The position numbers and the translations under genes are program-made. Of a DNA stretch of 64,000 nt, positions 1 to 7,315 are shown piece by piece. Within the stretch, counting starts at the first letter, position 1. Every line of letters starts with the position of its first letter. The notes beneath the pieces were generated by a model that worked only from the letters and a program-made list of their open reading frames with translations, was not told the origin of the DNA and did no database searches. The DNA lies in IMG/VR virus record IMGVR_UViG_3300008627_000001, positions 1 to 64,000 of that record; one strand, given 5' to 3'. This DNA is from a virus.

Positions 1-2
1 AG

Positions 3-89
3 TTGAGCCTTAAGTATACGGACGATGTTAACCATGTGCAAGGCGATAATAACGCTCGTCTAATGGCGGCGGTTAAGGGTATATGGTAA
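3..89 (+). CDS. C-terminal fragment of an unidentified protein (truncated by window edge)
   Basis: An open frame enters from the left edge and ends in TAA at 87-89, giving a 28-residue tail that ends in AAVKGIW. Its stop overlaps the ATG of the following methyltransferase at 83, the tight coupling seen throughout this phage. Too little is present to assign a family. Confidence 0.5.
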   Translation: MSLKYTDDVNHVQGDNNARLMAAVKGIW

Positions 90-1366
90 ATCTGGAGATA
101 CTAAAAGCCCTGGAGAATCAGGCAACTTCTTCGGGGTTGCCTGTTTTTTCTACGAGTGAATGGCAGGAGTTTAAAGAGCACTACGAAAAGAAAGAAGCAA
201 TAGAAGCACTCGCTCATTATATCACAGAAAATAACATTCCATTTCCATTTCAAGATATAACTGAAAACGATGTAATAGAAAAGTTTAAAAAACTTAAAGG
301 AATGGACCATAACAAACTATTATATGGTTACACTACAAGCATCACAGATAAATTTAATGATTACAAATATTCCTGCCAAGACTATTGTAAAGACGTTATA
401 GACATTAATCATTATTATAATGACATTAGCAATTATTTTCAGCAACAGAACAGACTAAAATGTGGTGGCTGGTCACACAATAGTCCATTAGATATATGGA
501 GCAGTAAAGAAGCATTAAAATCCCTTAACTGGACATTTTGGCGTGATGGTGTTGTAAAGTTTGTAGATGAAAGCAAATACAGAGAAGCATTCAGACTCGG
601 TGCTTATGTTGCTACCCAATTTAAACCAACTGTAGCAAAATACATTTATAACAGATTTAATGCTAAAACAGTTTTGGATACTAGTTGTGGGTGGGGAGAT
701 AGATTAGCAGGCTTTTGGGCAAGTAATGCGGAAGTTTATGTAGGGTGTGATCCAAATCCTGATGTTTATAAAGCATATATGGAACAATGTAAGTTTTATG
801 ACAAGCATATTTTTAACAACGATGGACAGTTGATGCAGTTTAATGCCTGTAATGGATTAGAATGGTTTACCTACACAGGTGCAAAAACAGTAACCATTTT
901 CAATGCGCCTGCTGAAGATATAAAAGACTTCCCCAAACTAAACTATGATTTAGCATTTACTAGTCCGCCATATTATAATACAGAGCGTTACGCAGAGGGC
1001 ATTAAAGAGGAAACACAAAGTTGGTTTAAGTATAAAGAGTTTGACAGTTGGCTTAAAGACTTTTTATTTGTGACATTAGAAAATGTTAGTAATCTAATTA
1101 ATCCGCAAACAGGTGTTATAGCAGTAAATATAATAGATGCCAATATTAAAAACAAAAGACATTATGTTTGTGATCCAATGACAGACTTTATGGCTAGTGT
1201 TGGGATGCCGTTACAAGAAGTTATTGGTATGCGAATGAAACAGAGACCAAAAAATGAAGAAGGCGGCAATAAAGAGCATATGAAAGATTGTTTTATTGAG
1301 CCAATTTGGGTTTACAGTTCTTCCAATGACAATACTTTAACACAATTTGAGAGATTATTCGAATAA
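83..1366 (+). CDS. DNA amino-methyltransferase (N6-adenine or N4-cytosine type)
   Basis: This 427-residue protein probably transfers a methyl group from S-adenosylmethionine to an exocyclic amino group in DNA. The AdoMet-binding motif I is seen as VLDTSCGWGDRLAG near residues 197-210, followed by the acidic strand end VGCDPNP. The catalytic motif IV is TSPPYY at 293-298, the SPPY form typical of amino-methyltransferases. The N-terminal ~190 residues carry no motif I recognise and may bind DNA or the target base. The start overlaps the preceding stop, and the next gene begins three bases after its own stop, so it sits in an operon. No paired restriction enzyme is visible. In a phage, self-modification against host restriction or regulatory methylation are the usual roles. 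The family call is firm; target sequence and base are unknown. Confidence 0.85.
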   Translation: MVNLEILKALENQATSSGLPVFSTSEWQEFKEHYEKKEAIEALAHYITENNIPFPFQDITENDVIEKFKKLKGMDHNKLLYGYTTSITDKFNDYKYSCQDYCKDVIDINHYYNDISNYFQQQNRLKCGGWSHNSPLDIWSSKEALKSLNWTFWRDGVVKFVDESKYREAFRLGAYVATQFKPTVAKYIYNRFNAKTVLDTSCGWGDRLAGFWASNAEVYVGCDPNPDVYKAYMEQCKFYDKHIFNNDGQLMQFNACNGLEWFTYTGAKTVTIFNAPAEDIKDFPKLNYDLAFTSPPYYNTERYAEGIKEETQSWFKYKEFDSWLKDFLFVTLENVSNLINPQTGVIAVNIIDANIKNKRHYVCDPMTDFMASVGMPLQEVIGMRMKQRPKNEEGGNKEHMKDCFIEPIWVYSSSNDNTLTQFERLFE

Positions 1367-1368
1367 AC

Positions 1369-1590
1369 ATGAGTACTAAAAAACCTTATCAAACACTTGC
1401 ATGGATGAGTACTGCGATATTAATACTGGCGGCTACATTAGCGGCCTTTAATATACATCCGCAGTATGTTTGGATGTTTATTGTTGCTAATAGTATGTGG
1501 ACGCTCACAGGTATATTATGGAAGGAAACCAGCCTTGTAGTTCTTAACGCAGGTCTTACGCTGATATACGTTATTGGAATGTTATGGTAG
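1369..1590 (+). CDS. Small membrane protein, 73 aa
   Basis: A 73-residue, strongly hydrophobic protein with two or three likely membrane spans, roughly residues 10-27, 30-47 and 55-72. The short N-terminus has three lysines (KK at 4-5), which suggests a cytoplasmic N-terminus. It starts three bases after the methyltransferase stop and overlaps the next small ORF by seven bases. Size and hydrophobicity would fit a holin, antiholin or inner-membrane exclusion protein, but no family motif is seen, so function is left open. Confidence 0.6.
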   Translation: MSTKKPYQTLAWMSTAILILAATLAAFNIHPQYVWMFIVANSMWTLTGILWKETSLVVLNAGLTLIYVIGMLW

Positions 1591-1712
1591 ATAAAATAAA
1601 ACAGATCTGGAAACTTTTTAGCAATATTGAAAGGATTATTTTCTCTCTTGCAATATGTTTATTGACAGGTTCTGTACTATTTTTGCTATATATTATATAT
1701 GGGTCTATATAA
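1584..1712 (+). CDS. Tiny single-span membrane protein, 42 aa
   Basis: An ATG at 1584 lies inside the end of the 73-aa gene, and the frame runs to TAA at 1710-1712. The product has a basic N-terminal third (MVDKIKQIWK) and one hydrophobic segment at about residues 18-39. Its stop overlaps the ATG of the next gene at 1699, so the small ORF forms a chain of overlapping genes with both neighbours, which supports it being translated. Paired tiny membrane proteins in phages are sometimes lysis-timing or exclusion factors; that is only a possibility here. Confidence 0.5.
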   Translation: MVDKIKQIWKLFSNIERIIFSLAICLLTGSVLFLLYIIYGSI

Positions 1713-2079
1713 TACAAGAACGGTTAATCCACACAATGTTTTAAACACTAGAAAGTGTGAAAACATTCCACCTTATTTCACACCTGTAACAATTCCTATT
1801 AGATCTAAATCATTTGCCACAAAATTAGACCTAGTACAAGACATGGATAGATGGATTTATCTTACACTCAATGGACGCTACTGTATTACAAAAAAGGTTT
1901 TATTGGGCTTTGATACTAAAATATCACTTAATAAAACAATAGAAATAACCTCACCAATTAAGAATCAAACTAGTACATTTGATATGCTTTGGTCATTGGA
2001 ATGGGTAGTGGGGTTTGAAGAACCCAGTGAAGCAAGTTATTTTGTTTTAACATGCCCACTTTTAAATGAAATTAATTAA
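1699..2079 (+). CDS. Hypothetical protein, 126 aa
   Basis: A 126-residue protein with no family I recognise. It is soluble in composition and rich in Thr, Asn and Ile. The ATG at 1699 overlaps the stop of the upstream 42-aa ORF, suggesting translational coupling. Its 3' end overlaps the convergent minus-strand gene by eight bases. Confidence 0.6.
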   Translation: MGLYNTRTVNPHNVLNTRKCENIPPYFTPVTIPIRSKSFATKLDLVQDMDRWIYLTLNGRYCITKKVLLGFDTKISLNKTIEITSPIKNQTSTFDMLWSLEWVVGFEEPSEASYFVLTCPLLNEIN

Positions 2080-2575
2080 TAGCAGTTTCGCCCAAACCTT
2101 CTTTAATCCAGTTTCTGCACCATCTTACATATTCAAACGTTTCTATTATTTGTTTTCGAATTTGTATTGGATCCGTAACGTCGCGGCGATAATATAACTT
2201 TTCATAAGTTTTATCTCTGTTTTCATTAATAAACTCTGTTAATTGTTCTTCAGTAACATCTGGAATACTATCTAGATATCCAATTGTACTATAAACAAAT
2301 TGTTCAAACAATTCTATATTTTTACCTAGCCTTACATCAACATCATTTATTCTATCTGGCGCCATTACTTGAAATATTTCGTTAAATGACTTATATGTAT
2401 CCATTAATCGTATAAGTTCTTCGTTAGCGTATAAACATTCTAAACCTTCTTGAGCATATGTAAAGAATTTTAGTACTGTTTCTGTCGATGGTTGCTCTGG
2501 TTCAGAATTTTCTTGTGCTGATGATATAGTAATAAATACTAGTGAAAGGATTATAGTTAATATGGTTCTTTTCAT
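2072..2575 (-). CDS. Secreted/periplasmic hypothetical protein, 167 aa
   Basis: The start at 2575 gives a textbook signal peptide: basic MKR, a hydrophobic stretch (residues 4-17), then SSAQ where signal peptidase I would cut, leaving a ~146-residue acidic, helical mature protein. A longer upstream start exists but would bury the signal peptide and overlap the plus-strand gene at 2602, so I reject it. It is the only minus-strand gene among plus-strand genes between 83 and 7315. A phage-made periplasmic protein could act in superinfection exclusion or lysis control, but nothing in the sequence proves this. A weak host-type promoter (TTGTCC, 18 bases, GATAAT on the minus strand) ends about seven bases before the ATG. 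Confidence 0.65.
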   Translation of the reverse strand: MKRTILTIILSLVFITISSAQENSEPEQPSTETVLKFFTYAQEGLECLYANEELIRLMDTYKSFNEIFQVMAPDRINDVDVRLGKNIELFEQFVYSTIGYLDSIPDVTEEQLTEFINENRDKTYEKLYYRRDVTDPIQIRKQIIETFEYVRWCRNWIKEGLGETAIN

Positions 2576-2601
2576 ACAATTAATTATCAGGAGAAAAACT
2601 A

Positions 2602-2892
2602 ATGTCGGACAATACTGAAAATGCAACAGAAACCCCAGTAGATGTTCTTGATGGCACGTCACAAGCATCCCCTGATGCAGGACAAGCACCAGAATTTAAT
2701 CTTAAAGATTTGGCCGCTGTAAAGCAAATCATTGAAGTCGGAGCACGCCGTGGCGCATGGAATGCCGCAGAAATGACTGCTGTGGGTGTAACTTATGATA
2801 GACTAGTACTATTTTTAAGACATCATATTCCTACAACAGAACCAGCAGAACAAGAAGTACAAGCAGACGCACCAGACGCGACTGCTGAATAA
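2602..2892 (+). CDS. Small conserved phage protein, 96 aa
   Basis: This 96-residue acidic protein has a disordered N-terminus (about 30 residues rich in T, E, D and A), a compact helical centre (about residues 32-75, with LKDLAAVKQIIEVGARRG and a VGVTYDRL segment), and an acidic tail. I believe the central segment resembles a small protein conserved in T4-like marine phages, of unknown role; this is from memory and not checked. It has a clear Shine-Dalgarno (AGGAG, 2590-2594) and is followed by the 182-aa gene after 24 bases. Confidence 0.65.
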   Translation: MSDNTENATETPVDVLDGTSQASPDAGQAPEFNLKDLAAVKQIIEVGARRGAWNAAEMTAVGVTYDRLVLFLRHHIPTTEPAEQEVQADAPDATAE

Positions 2893-2916
2893 TCAATAAT
2901 ATAAACGGAGAAATAT

Positions 2917-3465
2917 ATGAAACACGTTGGCAAGCAAATTTCAACTAACGATAAAATCGTATTACTTTTTAGGGAAGTACCCGGCGAGCCAGATAATTGT
3001 TTGGTAGCGCGAACAGCATCATTATCTCAAGATGATCACGATTCTTTAATAACAGTTTTAGAAAGTGATGAAGGTCAACAAGCCAACACACTAGCAGAAG
3101 TATTACATACTAGAATGAATGGTGCAGGGAGACCAATTTTAGAAAGTTTGCATACAAGCGGACGAATTATGAAACTTCCAGCATCTGATGTTGCACTTAC
3201 GCCAGACACAAAAACTAGTATTGCTTTAAATGAAGTTAATGCCGCAATACGCGGACAGGAAGCCACAACTTCAGAAGATACGGACGGCGCCTTAACAGAC
3301 GAAAATATTGCGTCTGATTTGCGTAGGCAAGCCGCAGGACTACAAGCAGAAGCAGAAAGATTACTTACTAAAGCAGAAGAACTTTCACCTACTAAGAAAG
3401 CAAAAAAGACAACTAAAAAGAAAACTTCCAAGAAGAAGGCTACCAAGGCCCGTGTCTCAGCATAA
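2917..3465 (+). CDS. Conserved phage protein with Lys-rich histone-H1-like tail, 182 aa
   Basis: The 182-residue product has a globular N-terminal part (about 1-110), an alanine/glutamate-rich helix that could form a coiled coil (about 130-157), and a strongly basic tail (about 158-182) of repeated K-K-T/A-K-K units resembling histone H1-like bacterial and phage tails that bind nucleic acid nonspecifically. The ribosome site GGAG lies at 2906-2909. Its last 14 bases overlap the next gene, which starts at a GTG in another frame. Its role is unknown; the tail suggests contact with DNA, RNA or membrane. Confidence 0.65.
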   Translation: MKHVGKQISTNDKIVLLFREVPGEPDNCLVARTASLSQDDHDSLITVLESDEGQQANTLAEVLHTRMNGAGRPILESLHTSGRIMKLPASDVALTPDTKTSIALNEVNAAIRGQEATTSEDTDGALTDENIASDLRRQAAGLQAEAERLLTKAEELSPTKKAKKTTKKKTSKKKATKARVSA

Positions 3466-3769
3466 CGAAGTTTTCTTAACCGAATCTTTCAAAAAGCGAT
3501 GGGAAAACATTATTGAAAACATTAATATCACTAATGTTCCCATCGAATATATTGATCACTTAATATTACACGACGAAAAAGGCAAGGAATTTGTGGTTAG
3601 TGTGATAGATCTCCTAGCAGAAGGAGTAGATCCGCGTGATTTAGAAGAAGAACTTACACACCGCATAGAAAGTTATGATGGTGTACTTTCAATTGACTAT
3701 GTTTTAAACATTGAAAAAGTTACTACAGATATACAATCATCAACAAATAAAGTTTTAAAAAACTTATAA
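3452..3769 (+). CDS. Hypothetical acidic phage protein, 105 aa
   Basis: I chose the GTG at 3452, giving a protein that begins MSQHNEVF. Upstream extension in this frame only reads the Lys-rich coding sequence of the previous gene and yields implausible low-complexity sequence. The product is a small acidic helical protein with a DPRDLEEEL segment near residue 63. It overlaps the previous gene by 14 bases and precedes the thyX promoter. No family recognised. Confidence 0.6.
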   Translation: MSQHNEVFLTESFKKRWENIIENINITNVPIEYIDHLILHDEKGKEFVVSVIDLLAEGVDPRDLEEELTHRIESYDGVLSIDYVLNIEKVTTDIQSSTNKVLKNL

Positions 3770-3776
3770 TATTGCA

Positions 3777-3805
3777 TTGACAAAAATCAATTATAATCAT
3801 ATAAT
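3777..3805 (+). promoter_or_regulatory. Consensus sigma-70 promoter for thyX operon
   Basis: A perfect TTGACA (3777-3782) and perfect TATAAT (3800-3805) are separated by exactly 17 bases, eight bases after the previous stop codon. The expected transcription start, seven bases after the -10, is base 3812, the A of the thyX ATG. The mRNA would therefore be leaderless, and no Shine-Dalgarno is present. Confidence 0.85.
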
Positions 3806-3811
3806 ATTAAT

Positions 3812-4723
3812 ATGACAAAAATTTCAGACATTAATTTTGAAAAAGATGAAAACTATGTAAAGTATTTGGACTATGGTTTTGTAGGACTCGTTGACACTAT
3901 GGGTTCAGACGAAGCAATTGTCCAAGCTGCAAGAGTATCATATGGTAATGGTACCAAAGGTACTCGTAACGACAGGGCACTTATCAGATATCTAGTTAAG
4001 CACCGACACACATCACCGCTCGAGATGTGTGAGGTTAAATTCCATTTGAAAATGCCCATTTTTGTTATGAGGCAACACGTAAGACACAGAACGGCAAACT
4101 TGAATGAATATTCTGGCAGATATAGTATTATGTCAGATGAGTTTTATGTTCCTGATAAAGCAAACCTTAAACCACAAAGTGTCATCAATAAGCAAGGTAG
4201 GGACGGTACGTTAATTCCCATTGAAGAAACTATGTGCCATAACACTATTAAGCGAATTGGAAGAGAGAACTATAAAGATTATTTGTCTCTATTAGGGGAG
4301 AATCCCAATGACAATTATAATATTGATAGTGATCTTAGGCAAGGATTATCAAGAGAGTTGGCCCGTGCGGTGTTGCCTCTCAACAACTATACAGAATTAT
4401 ATTGGAAAATAGATTTAAACAACTTTTTTCATTATGTAAAACTAAGAGCAGACTACCATGCACAATGGGAGATACAAGAACTAGCAAAAGCAATGTATGG
4501 TTTAATTGTAAATAAGTTTCCATTGGCGTGTGAGGCATATGAAGATTATATTGAAAACGCAACTACTGTGAGTCGCATGGAAAAAAGTCTTATTAAACGT
4601 ATTATGTCAGGTAAACGCTGGTTTGATATTTTAGAAGATTATAGATCTGAAGAACTTCTCGCGAAACACTTTGATATGAGCAAGCGTGAACTTTCTGAAT
4701 TTAAAGACAAGTGGGAATTATGA
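3812..4723 (+). CDS. thyX: Flavin-dependent thymidylate synthase ThyX
   Basis: ThyX makes dTMP from dUMP using methylene-tetrahydrofolate, FAD and NADPH, supplying thymidine for the AT-rich phage genome. The ThyX signature is seen at residues 91-105 as RHRTANLNEYSGRYS. The canonical RHRxxS serine position is Asn here, a variation I recall in some alphaproteobacterial and phage ThyX proteins. A QGLSRELARAVLPL segment near residue 180 matches the conserved C-terminal active-site helix. The 303-residue length is slightly longer than typical bacterial ThyX. It is the first gene downstream of a perfect host-type promoter and its stop overlaps the start of the PIG-L gene (ATGA), so nucleotide and sugar genes are co-transcribed early. 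Confidence 0.95.
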   Translation: MTKISDINFEKDENYVKYLDYGFVGLVDTMGSDEAIVQAARVSYGNGTKGTRNDRALIRYLVKHRHTSPLEMCEVKFHLKMPIFVMRQHVRHRTANLNEYSGRYSIMSDEFYVPDKANLKPQSVINKQGRDGTLIPIEETMCHNTIKRIGRENYKDYLSLLGENPNDNYNIDSDLRQGLSRELARAVLPLNNYTELYWKIDLNNFFHYVKLRADYHAQWEIQELAKAMYGLIVNKFPLACEAYEDYIENATTVSRMEKSLIKRIMSGKRWFDILEDYRSEELLAKHFDMSKRELSEFKDKWEL

Positions 4724-5292
4724 AAACTATCTTAGCTCTTAGTCCGCACCCAGATGATGTAGAGTTAGGAGCCGGCGGATTTTTGTTAAGCGAACTTAGC
4801 AATAATAGTTTTGTTAAAATTGTTTATTTTTATAAGGAAAAAGAAGAATCGGTTGACATTAATTCTTTTAATTTAAAATATGAATATGAATTTTTTGACG
4901 ATGTCCAAAGACCCTTCTTTAGTAGTGATAGTATTTCTAGACTAGACGATATATTATACAATAATAATTACGATTATTTGTTAATACCTCATTACGGCGA
5001 CAGCCATCAAGACCATCAAACTGTAAATCAACTAGCATTAGCAAGTAGTAGAAAATTTTCTGGCATTATATTGCAATATGAAGTTACTGCTTATGTAAAC
5101 AATAATAAATCATTTAATCCAAATGTGTTTTTTGGAATGAATACTATACAAGATAAGTTAGATTGGTGCTCATCATTTATTGATGTAAGTGATGAATTAT
5201 TAGAACAAACTCGTGCTCTTGCTATATTACGGGGGACATCTACGAAAAATCCTTATGCGGAGAGTTTTGAACTAGTTAAATGGACGATGTAA
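4720..5292 (+). CDS. PIG-L/LmbE-family de-N-acetylase
   Basis: This zinc-dependent family removes N-acetyl groups from GlcNAc-type sugars or related conjugates. The metal-binding motif HPDDVE is at residues 10-15 and a second motif, HYGDSHQDHQ, at about 98-107; together they hold the family's His/Asp/His set. I start at the ATG at 4720, which overlaps the thyX stop; a GTG nine bases upstream is the alternative. The product is about 190 residues. It overlaps the following DegT aminotransferase gene by 13 bases. The context (deacetylase, aminotransferase, epimerase) points to amino-sugar remodelling, with the exact substrate unknown. Confidence 0.88.
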   Translation: MKTILALSPHPDDVELGAGGFLLSELSNNSFVKIVYFYKEKEESVDINSFNLKYEYEFFDDVQRPFFSSDSISRLDDILYNNNYDYLLIPHYGDSHQDHQTVNQLALASSRKFSGIILQYEVTAYVNNNKSFNPNVFFGMNTIQDKLDWCSSFIDVSDELLEQTRALAILRGTSTKNPYAESFELVKWTM

Positions 5293-6338
5293 AAGTATTT
5301 AATCTTGATAGACTTTGGAATGAAATAGGGTCTAATGTTAAGCAAGATATAGATTCAGTTTTGTCTACCGGAGTATGTCAGGGTGGAGATATAACTAAAC
5401 AAGTCGAAAATAAAATATCTTTTTTAATTAATACAAAAAATACAACATTGTTCCATAGTTGTACAGACGCCCTTGTACAAGGTTTACGCAATCTAAATTT
5501 ACCTAGCAATAGCGAAGTAATTGTTCCTGCTTATACGTTTATTGCAACAGCATCTAGCATTTTACTTGCGGGACTAAAACCCGTGTTTGTAGATGTTGGG
5601 GATGATTATCATCTAGATTTAACTAAAGCAAAAGAAAAAATCACTAACAACACAAAGGTATTATTATATGTTACATTATGGGGAAGCCCCGCAAATAAAC
5701 TAGTTGAAACGTTTTGTAATGATAATAACTTATTACTAGTCGAAGACGCGGCGCAAAGTCTAGGAGCACCATTAAGTAATTCTGCGTTTAGTGTGCTAAG
5801 TTTTAGTCCTACCAAGCCCTGTACTACATTAGGAAGCGGCGGCGCATTAGTTACTAATAGCGATAACTTTGCTAAGTTAGCAACTCTAGGAAGATTACAC
5901 GGAAAAATAAACAATTCTACTCCTAGTGAAGTTTTAGGAATGAATAGCATGATTAGTACCACAGAATCTGTGGTATTAAATAACACGTTAGATTTATTAA
6001 CAGAACATAAAAATAAAAGACGATATATTGCTAAACTATATACCACAGAAATAGGCAACAAGTATGAACTTCCTGTATATAAAGAAGATTGTACCTATAG
6101 TAAATTTGTAATTAAGTGCGAAAGCAGAGATAAATTAATAAAACATCTTAAATCTAATGGTATATTAACACAAATACATTATAGTATTTTACCTATACAA
6201 GAAAAACTGTTCAATATTAATATAAAAGAATATAATAATAGTTTAAGTTTACAACAAACTAGTCTAACAATACCCAATTGTCCTTATATGACAAATAATG
6301 AAATAGAAAGAGTTATACAATGTCTAAAAGAATTTTAA
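5280..6338 (+). CDS. DegT/DnrJ/EryC1/StrS-family sugar aminotransferase
   Basis: A PLP-dependent enzyme of the fold-type I family that aminates keto-sugar nucleotides, usually with glutamate as amino donor. Visible landmarks are the PLP-phosphate region around FHSCTDAL (58-65), the PLP-pyridine Asp in VEDAAQS (Asp156), and the Schiff-base lysine in SFSPTKP (Lys179). The 352-residue length is normal for the family. It overlaps both its neighbours (PIG-L upstream, the SDR gene downstream by 19 bases), so all three are very likely produced together for one sugar pathway. Family assignment is firm; the sugar is not known. Confidence 0.92.
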   Translation: MDDVKVFNLDRLWNEIGSNVKQDIDSVLSTGVCQGGDITKQVENKISFLINTKNTTLFHSCTDALVQGLRNLNLPSNSEVIVPAYTFIATASSILLAGLKPVFVDVGDDYHLDLTKAKEKITNNTKVLLYVTLWGSPANKLVETFCNDNNLLLVEDAAQSLGAPLSNSAFSVLSFSPTKPCTTLGSGGALVTNSDNFAKLATLGRLHGKINNSTPSEVLGMNSMISTTESVVLNNTLDLLTEHKNKRRYIAKLYTTEIGNKYELPVYKEDCTYSKFVIKCESRDKLIKHLKSNGILTQIHYSILPIQEKLFNINIKEYNNSLSLQQTSLTIPNCPYMTNNEIERVIQCLKEF

Positions 6339-7315
6339 TATTAGGTGGCCACGGTTTTATTGGATCGCATACTAGCGACATACTACGTAAACAAGGTCAC
6401 GAAATAGCGGTAGTAGACTGTTACCACCAGTATTATATTTTTCCAGACGATGAATACTTTTGTATATTGCAACAACGACAAGAACTTGCTTGTGCTGATC
6501 ATATGTTTCAAGGAAAAATAGAAGATACAGAGTTTATGTCCGGTGTTTTTTCTACTTTTAAACCAAATATAGTAATACATCTAGCAACATATCCAAACGC
6601 TTACATGGTAAAACGCAATGTTGTTGATGCTACCAACAATATGATTACAGCAACAGCAACAACACTAGATTTATGTACAGAATATAACGTAGAAAAGATT
6701 GTGTTTTCTAGCAGTAGTATGGTTTATGGTAATTTTGAAAGTGAAGCGCCAGATGAAACAAGCAAGACAGATCCTAAAACATTGTACGGGAGTTATAAAC
6801 TACAAGGCGAACGTATGTGCGAAATATGGCATAGAGAAAAAAGATTAAACTATGCTATACTTCGACCTAGTGCTTTGTATGGCACAAGAGATATGATAGT
6901 TAGAGTAATTAGTAAAATGGCAGAATCTGCGTTAACTACAGGAAAAATACATGTCCACGGCGCAGAAAATAAATTAGATTTTAGTTGGGTAGAAGATGTC
7001 GCTAGTGCATTTGCTGTCTGTGCTATAAATGAAAACACCACTAACGAAATTTTTAATTGCACCCGTGGTAATGGAAAAACTATTTTAGAAGCAGCCATGC
7101 GGGTACAAGAAAGATTAGGTGGAGATATGGAAATATTGCCACATGACAGTTTTTATCCTAATAGAGACACATTAAACAGCAACAAACTAAAAGAATATAC
7201 AGACTGGAATCCTACAATGGATATTGAGATAGGAATTCCTACTTATTTAAATTGGTTTTTAGAACAACCATTTGTTAAAACTCTTCCTCGGTATCAAGAG
7301 GTAATGGGTTGCTAA
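6320..7315 (+). CDS. Extended-SDR NAD-dependent sugar epimerase/dehydratase
   Basis: This 331-residue protein has the N-terminal Rossmann motif GGHGFIG (residues 9-15) and the catalytic YGSYK (Tyr156, Lys160), preceded by the SSSSMVYG stretch expected of UDP-/GDP-sugar epimerases and dehydratases. It would oxidise and epimerise, dehydrate or reduce a nucleotide sugar, in line with the neighbouring aminotransferase. It starts inside the preceding gene. Its last 41 bases overlap, on the opposite strand, the end of the 1224-aa repeat gene; no terminator hairpin is evident between the two convergent transcripts. Confidence 0.9.
   Translation: MSKRILILGGHGFIGSHTSDILRKQGHEIAVVDCYHQYYIFPDDEYFCILQQRQELACADHMFQGKIEDTEFMSGVFSTFKPNIVIHLATYPNAYMVKRNVVDATNNMITATATTLDLCTEYNVEKIVFSSSSMVYGNFESEAPDETSKTDPKTLYGSYKLQGERMCEIWHREKRLNYAILRPSALYGTRDMIVRVISKMAESALTTGKIHVHGAENKLDFSWVEDVASAFAVCAINENTTNEIFNCTRGNGKTILEAAMRVQERLGGDMEILPHDSFYPNRDTLNSNKLKEYTDWNPTMDIEIGIPTYLNWFLEQPFVKTLPRYQEVMGC

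Noticed and set aside
2576-2689. Longer N-terminus for the minus-strand secreted gene, starting at 2689
   Set aside because: It would hide a clear signal peptide and overlap the well-supported plus-strand gene at 2602.
3308-3451. Upstream start for the 105-aa gene at 3308
   Set aside because: The added residues are a frame-shifted reading of the Lys-rich tail of the neighbouring gene; GTG at 3452 gives a sensible protein.
4711-4719. GTG at 4711 as start of the PIG-L gene
   Set aside because: The ATG at 4720 overlaps the thyX stop as ATGA, the same coupling seen elsewhere, and preserves the normal family N-terminus MKTILALSPHPDD.
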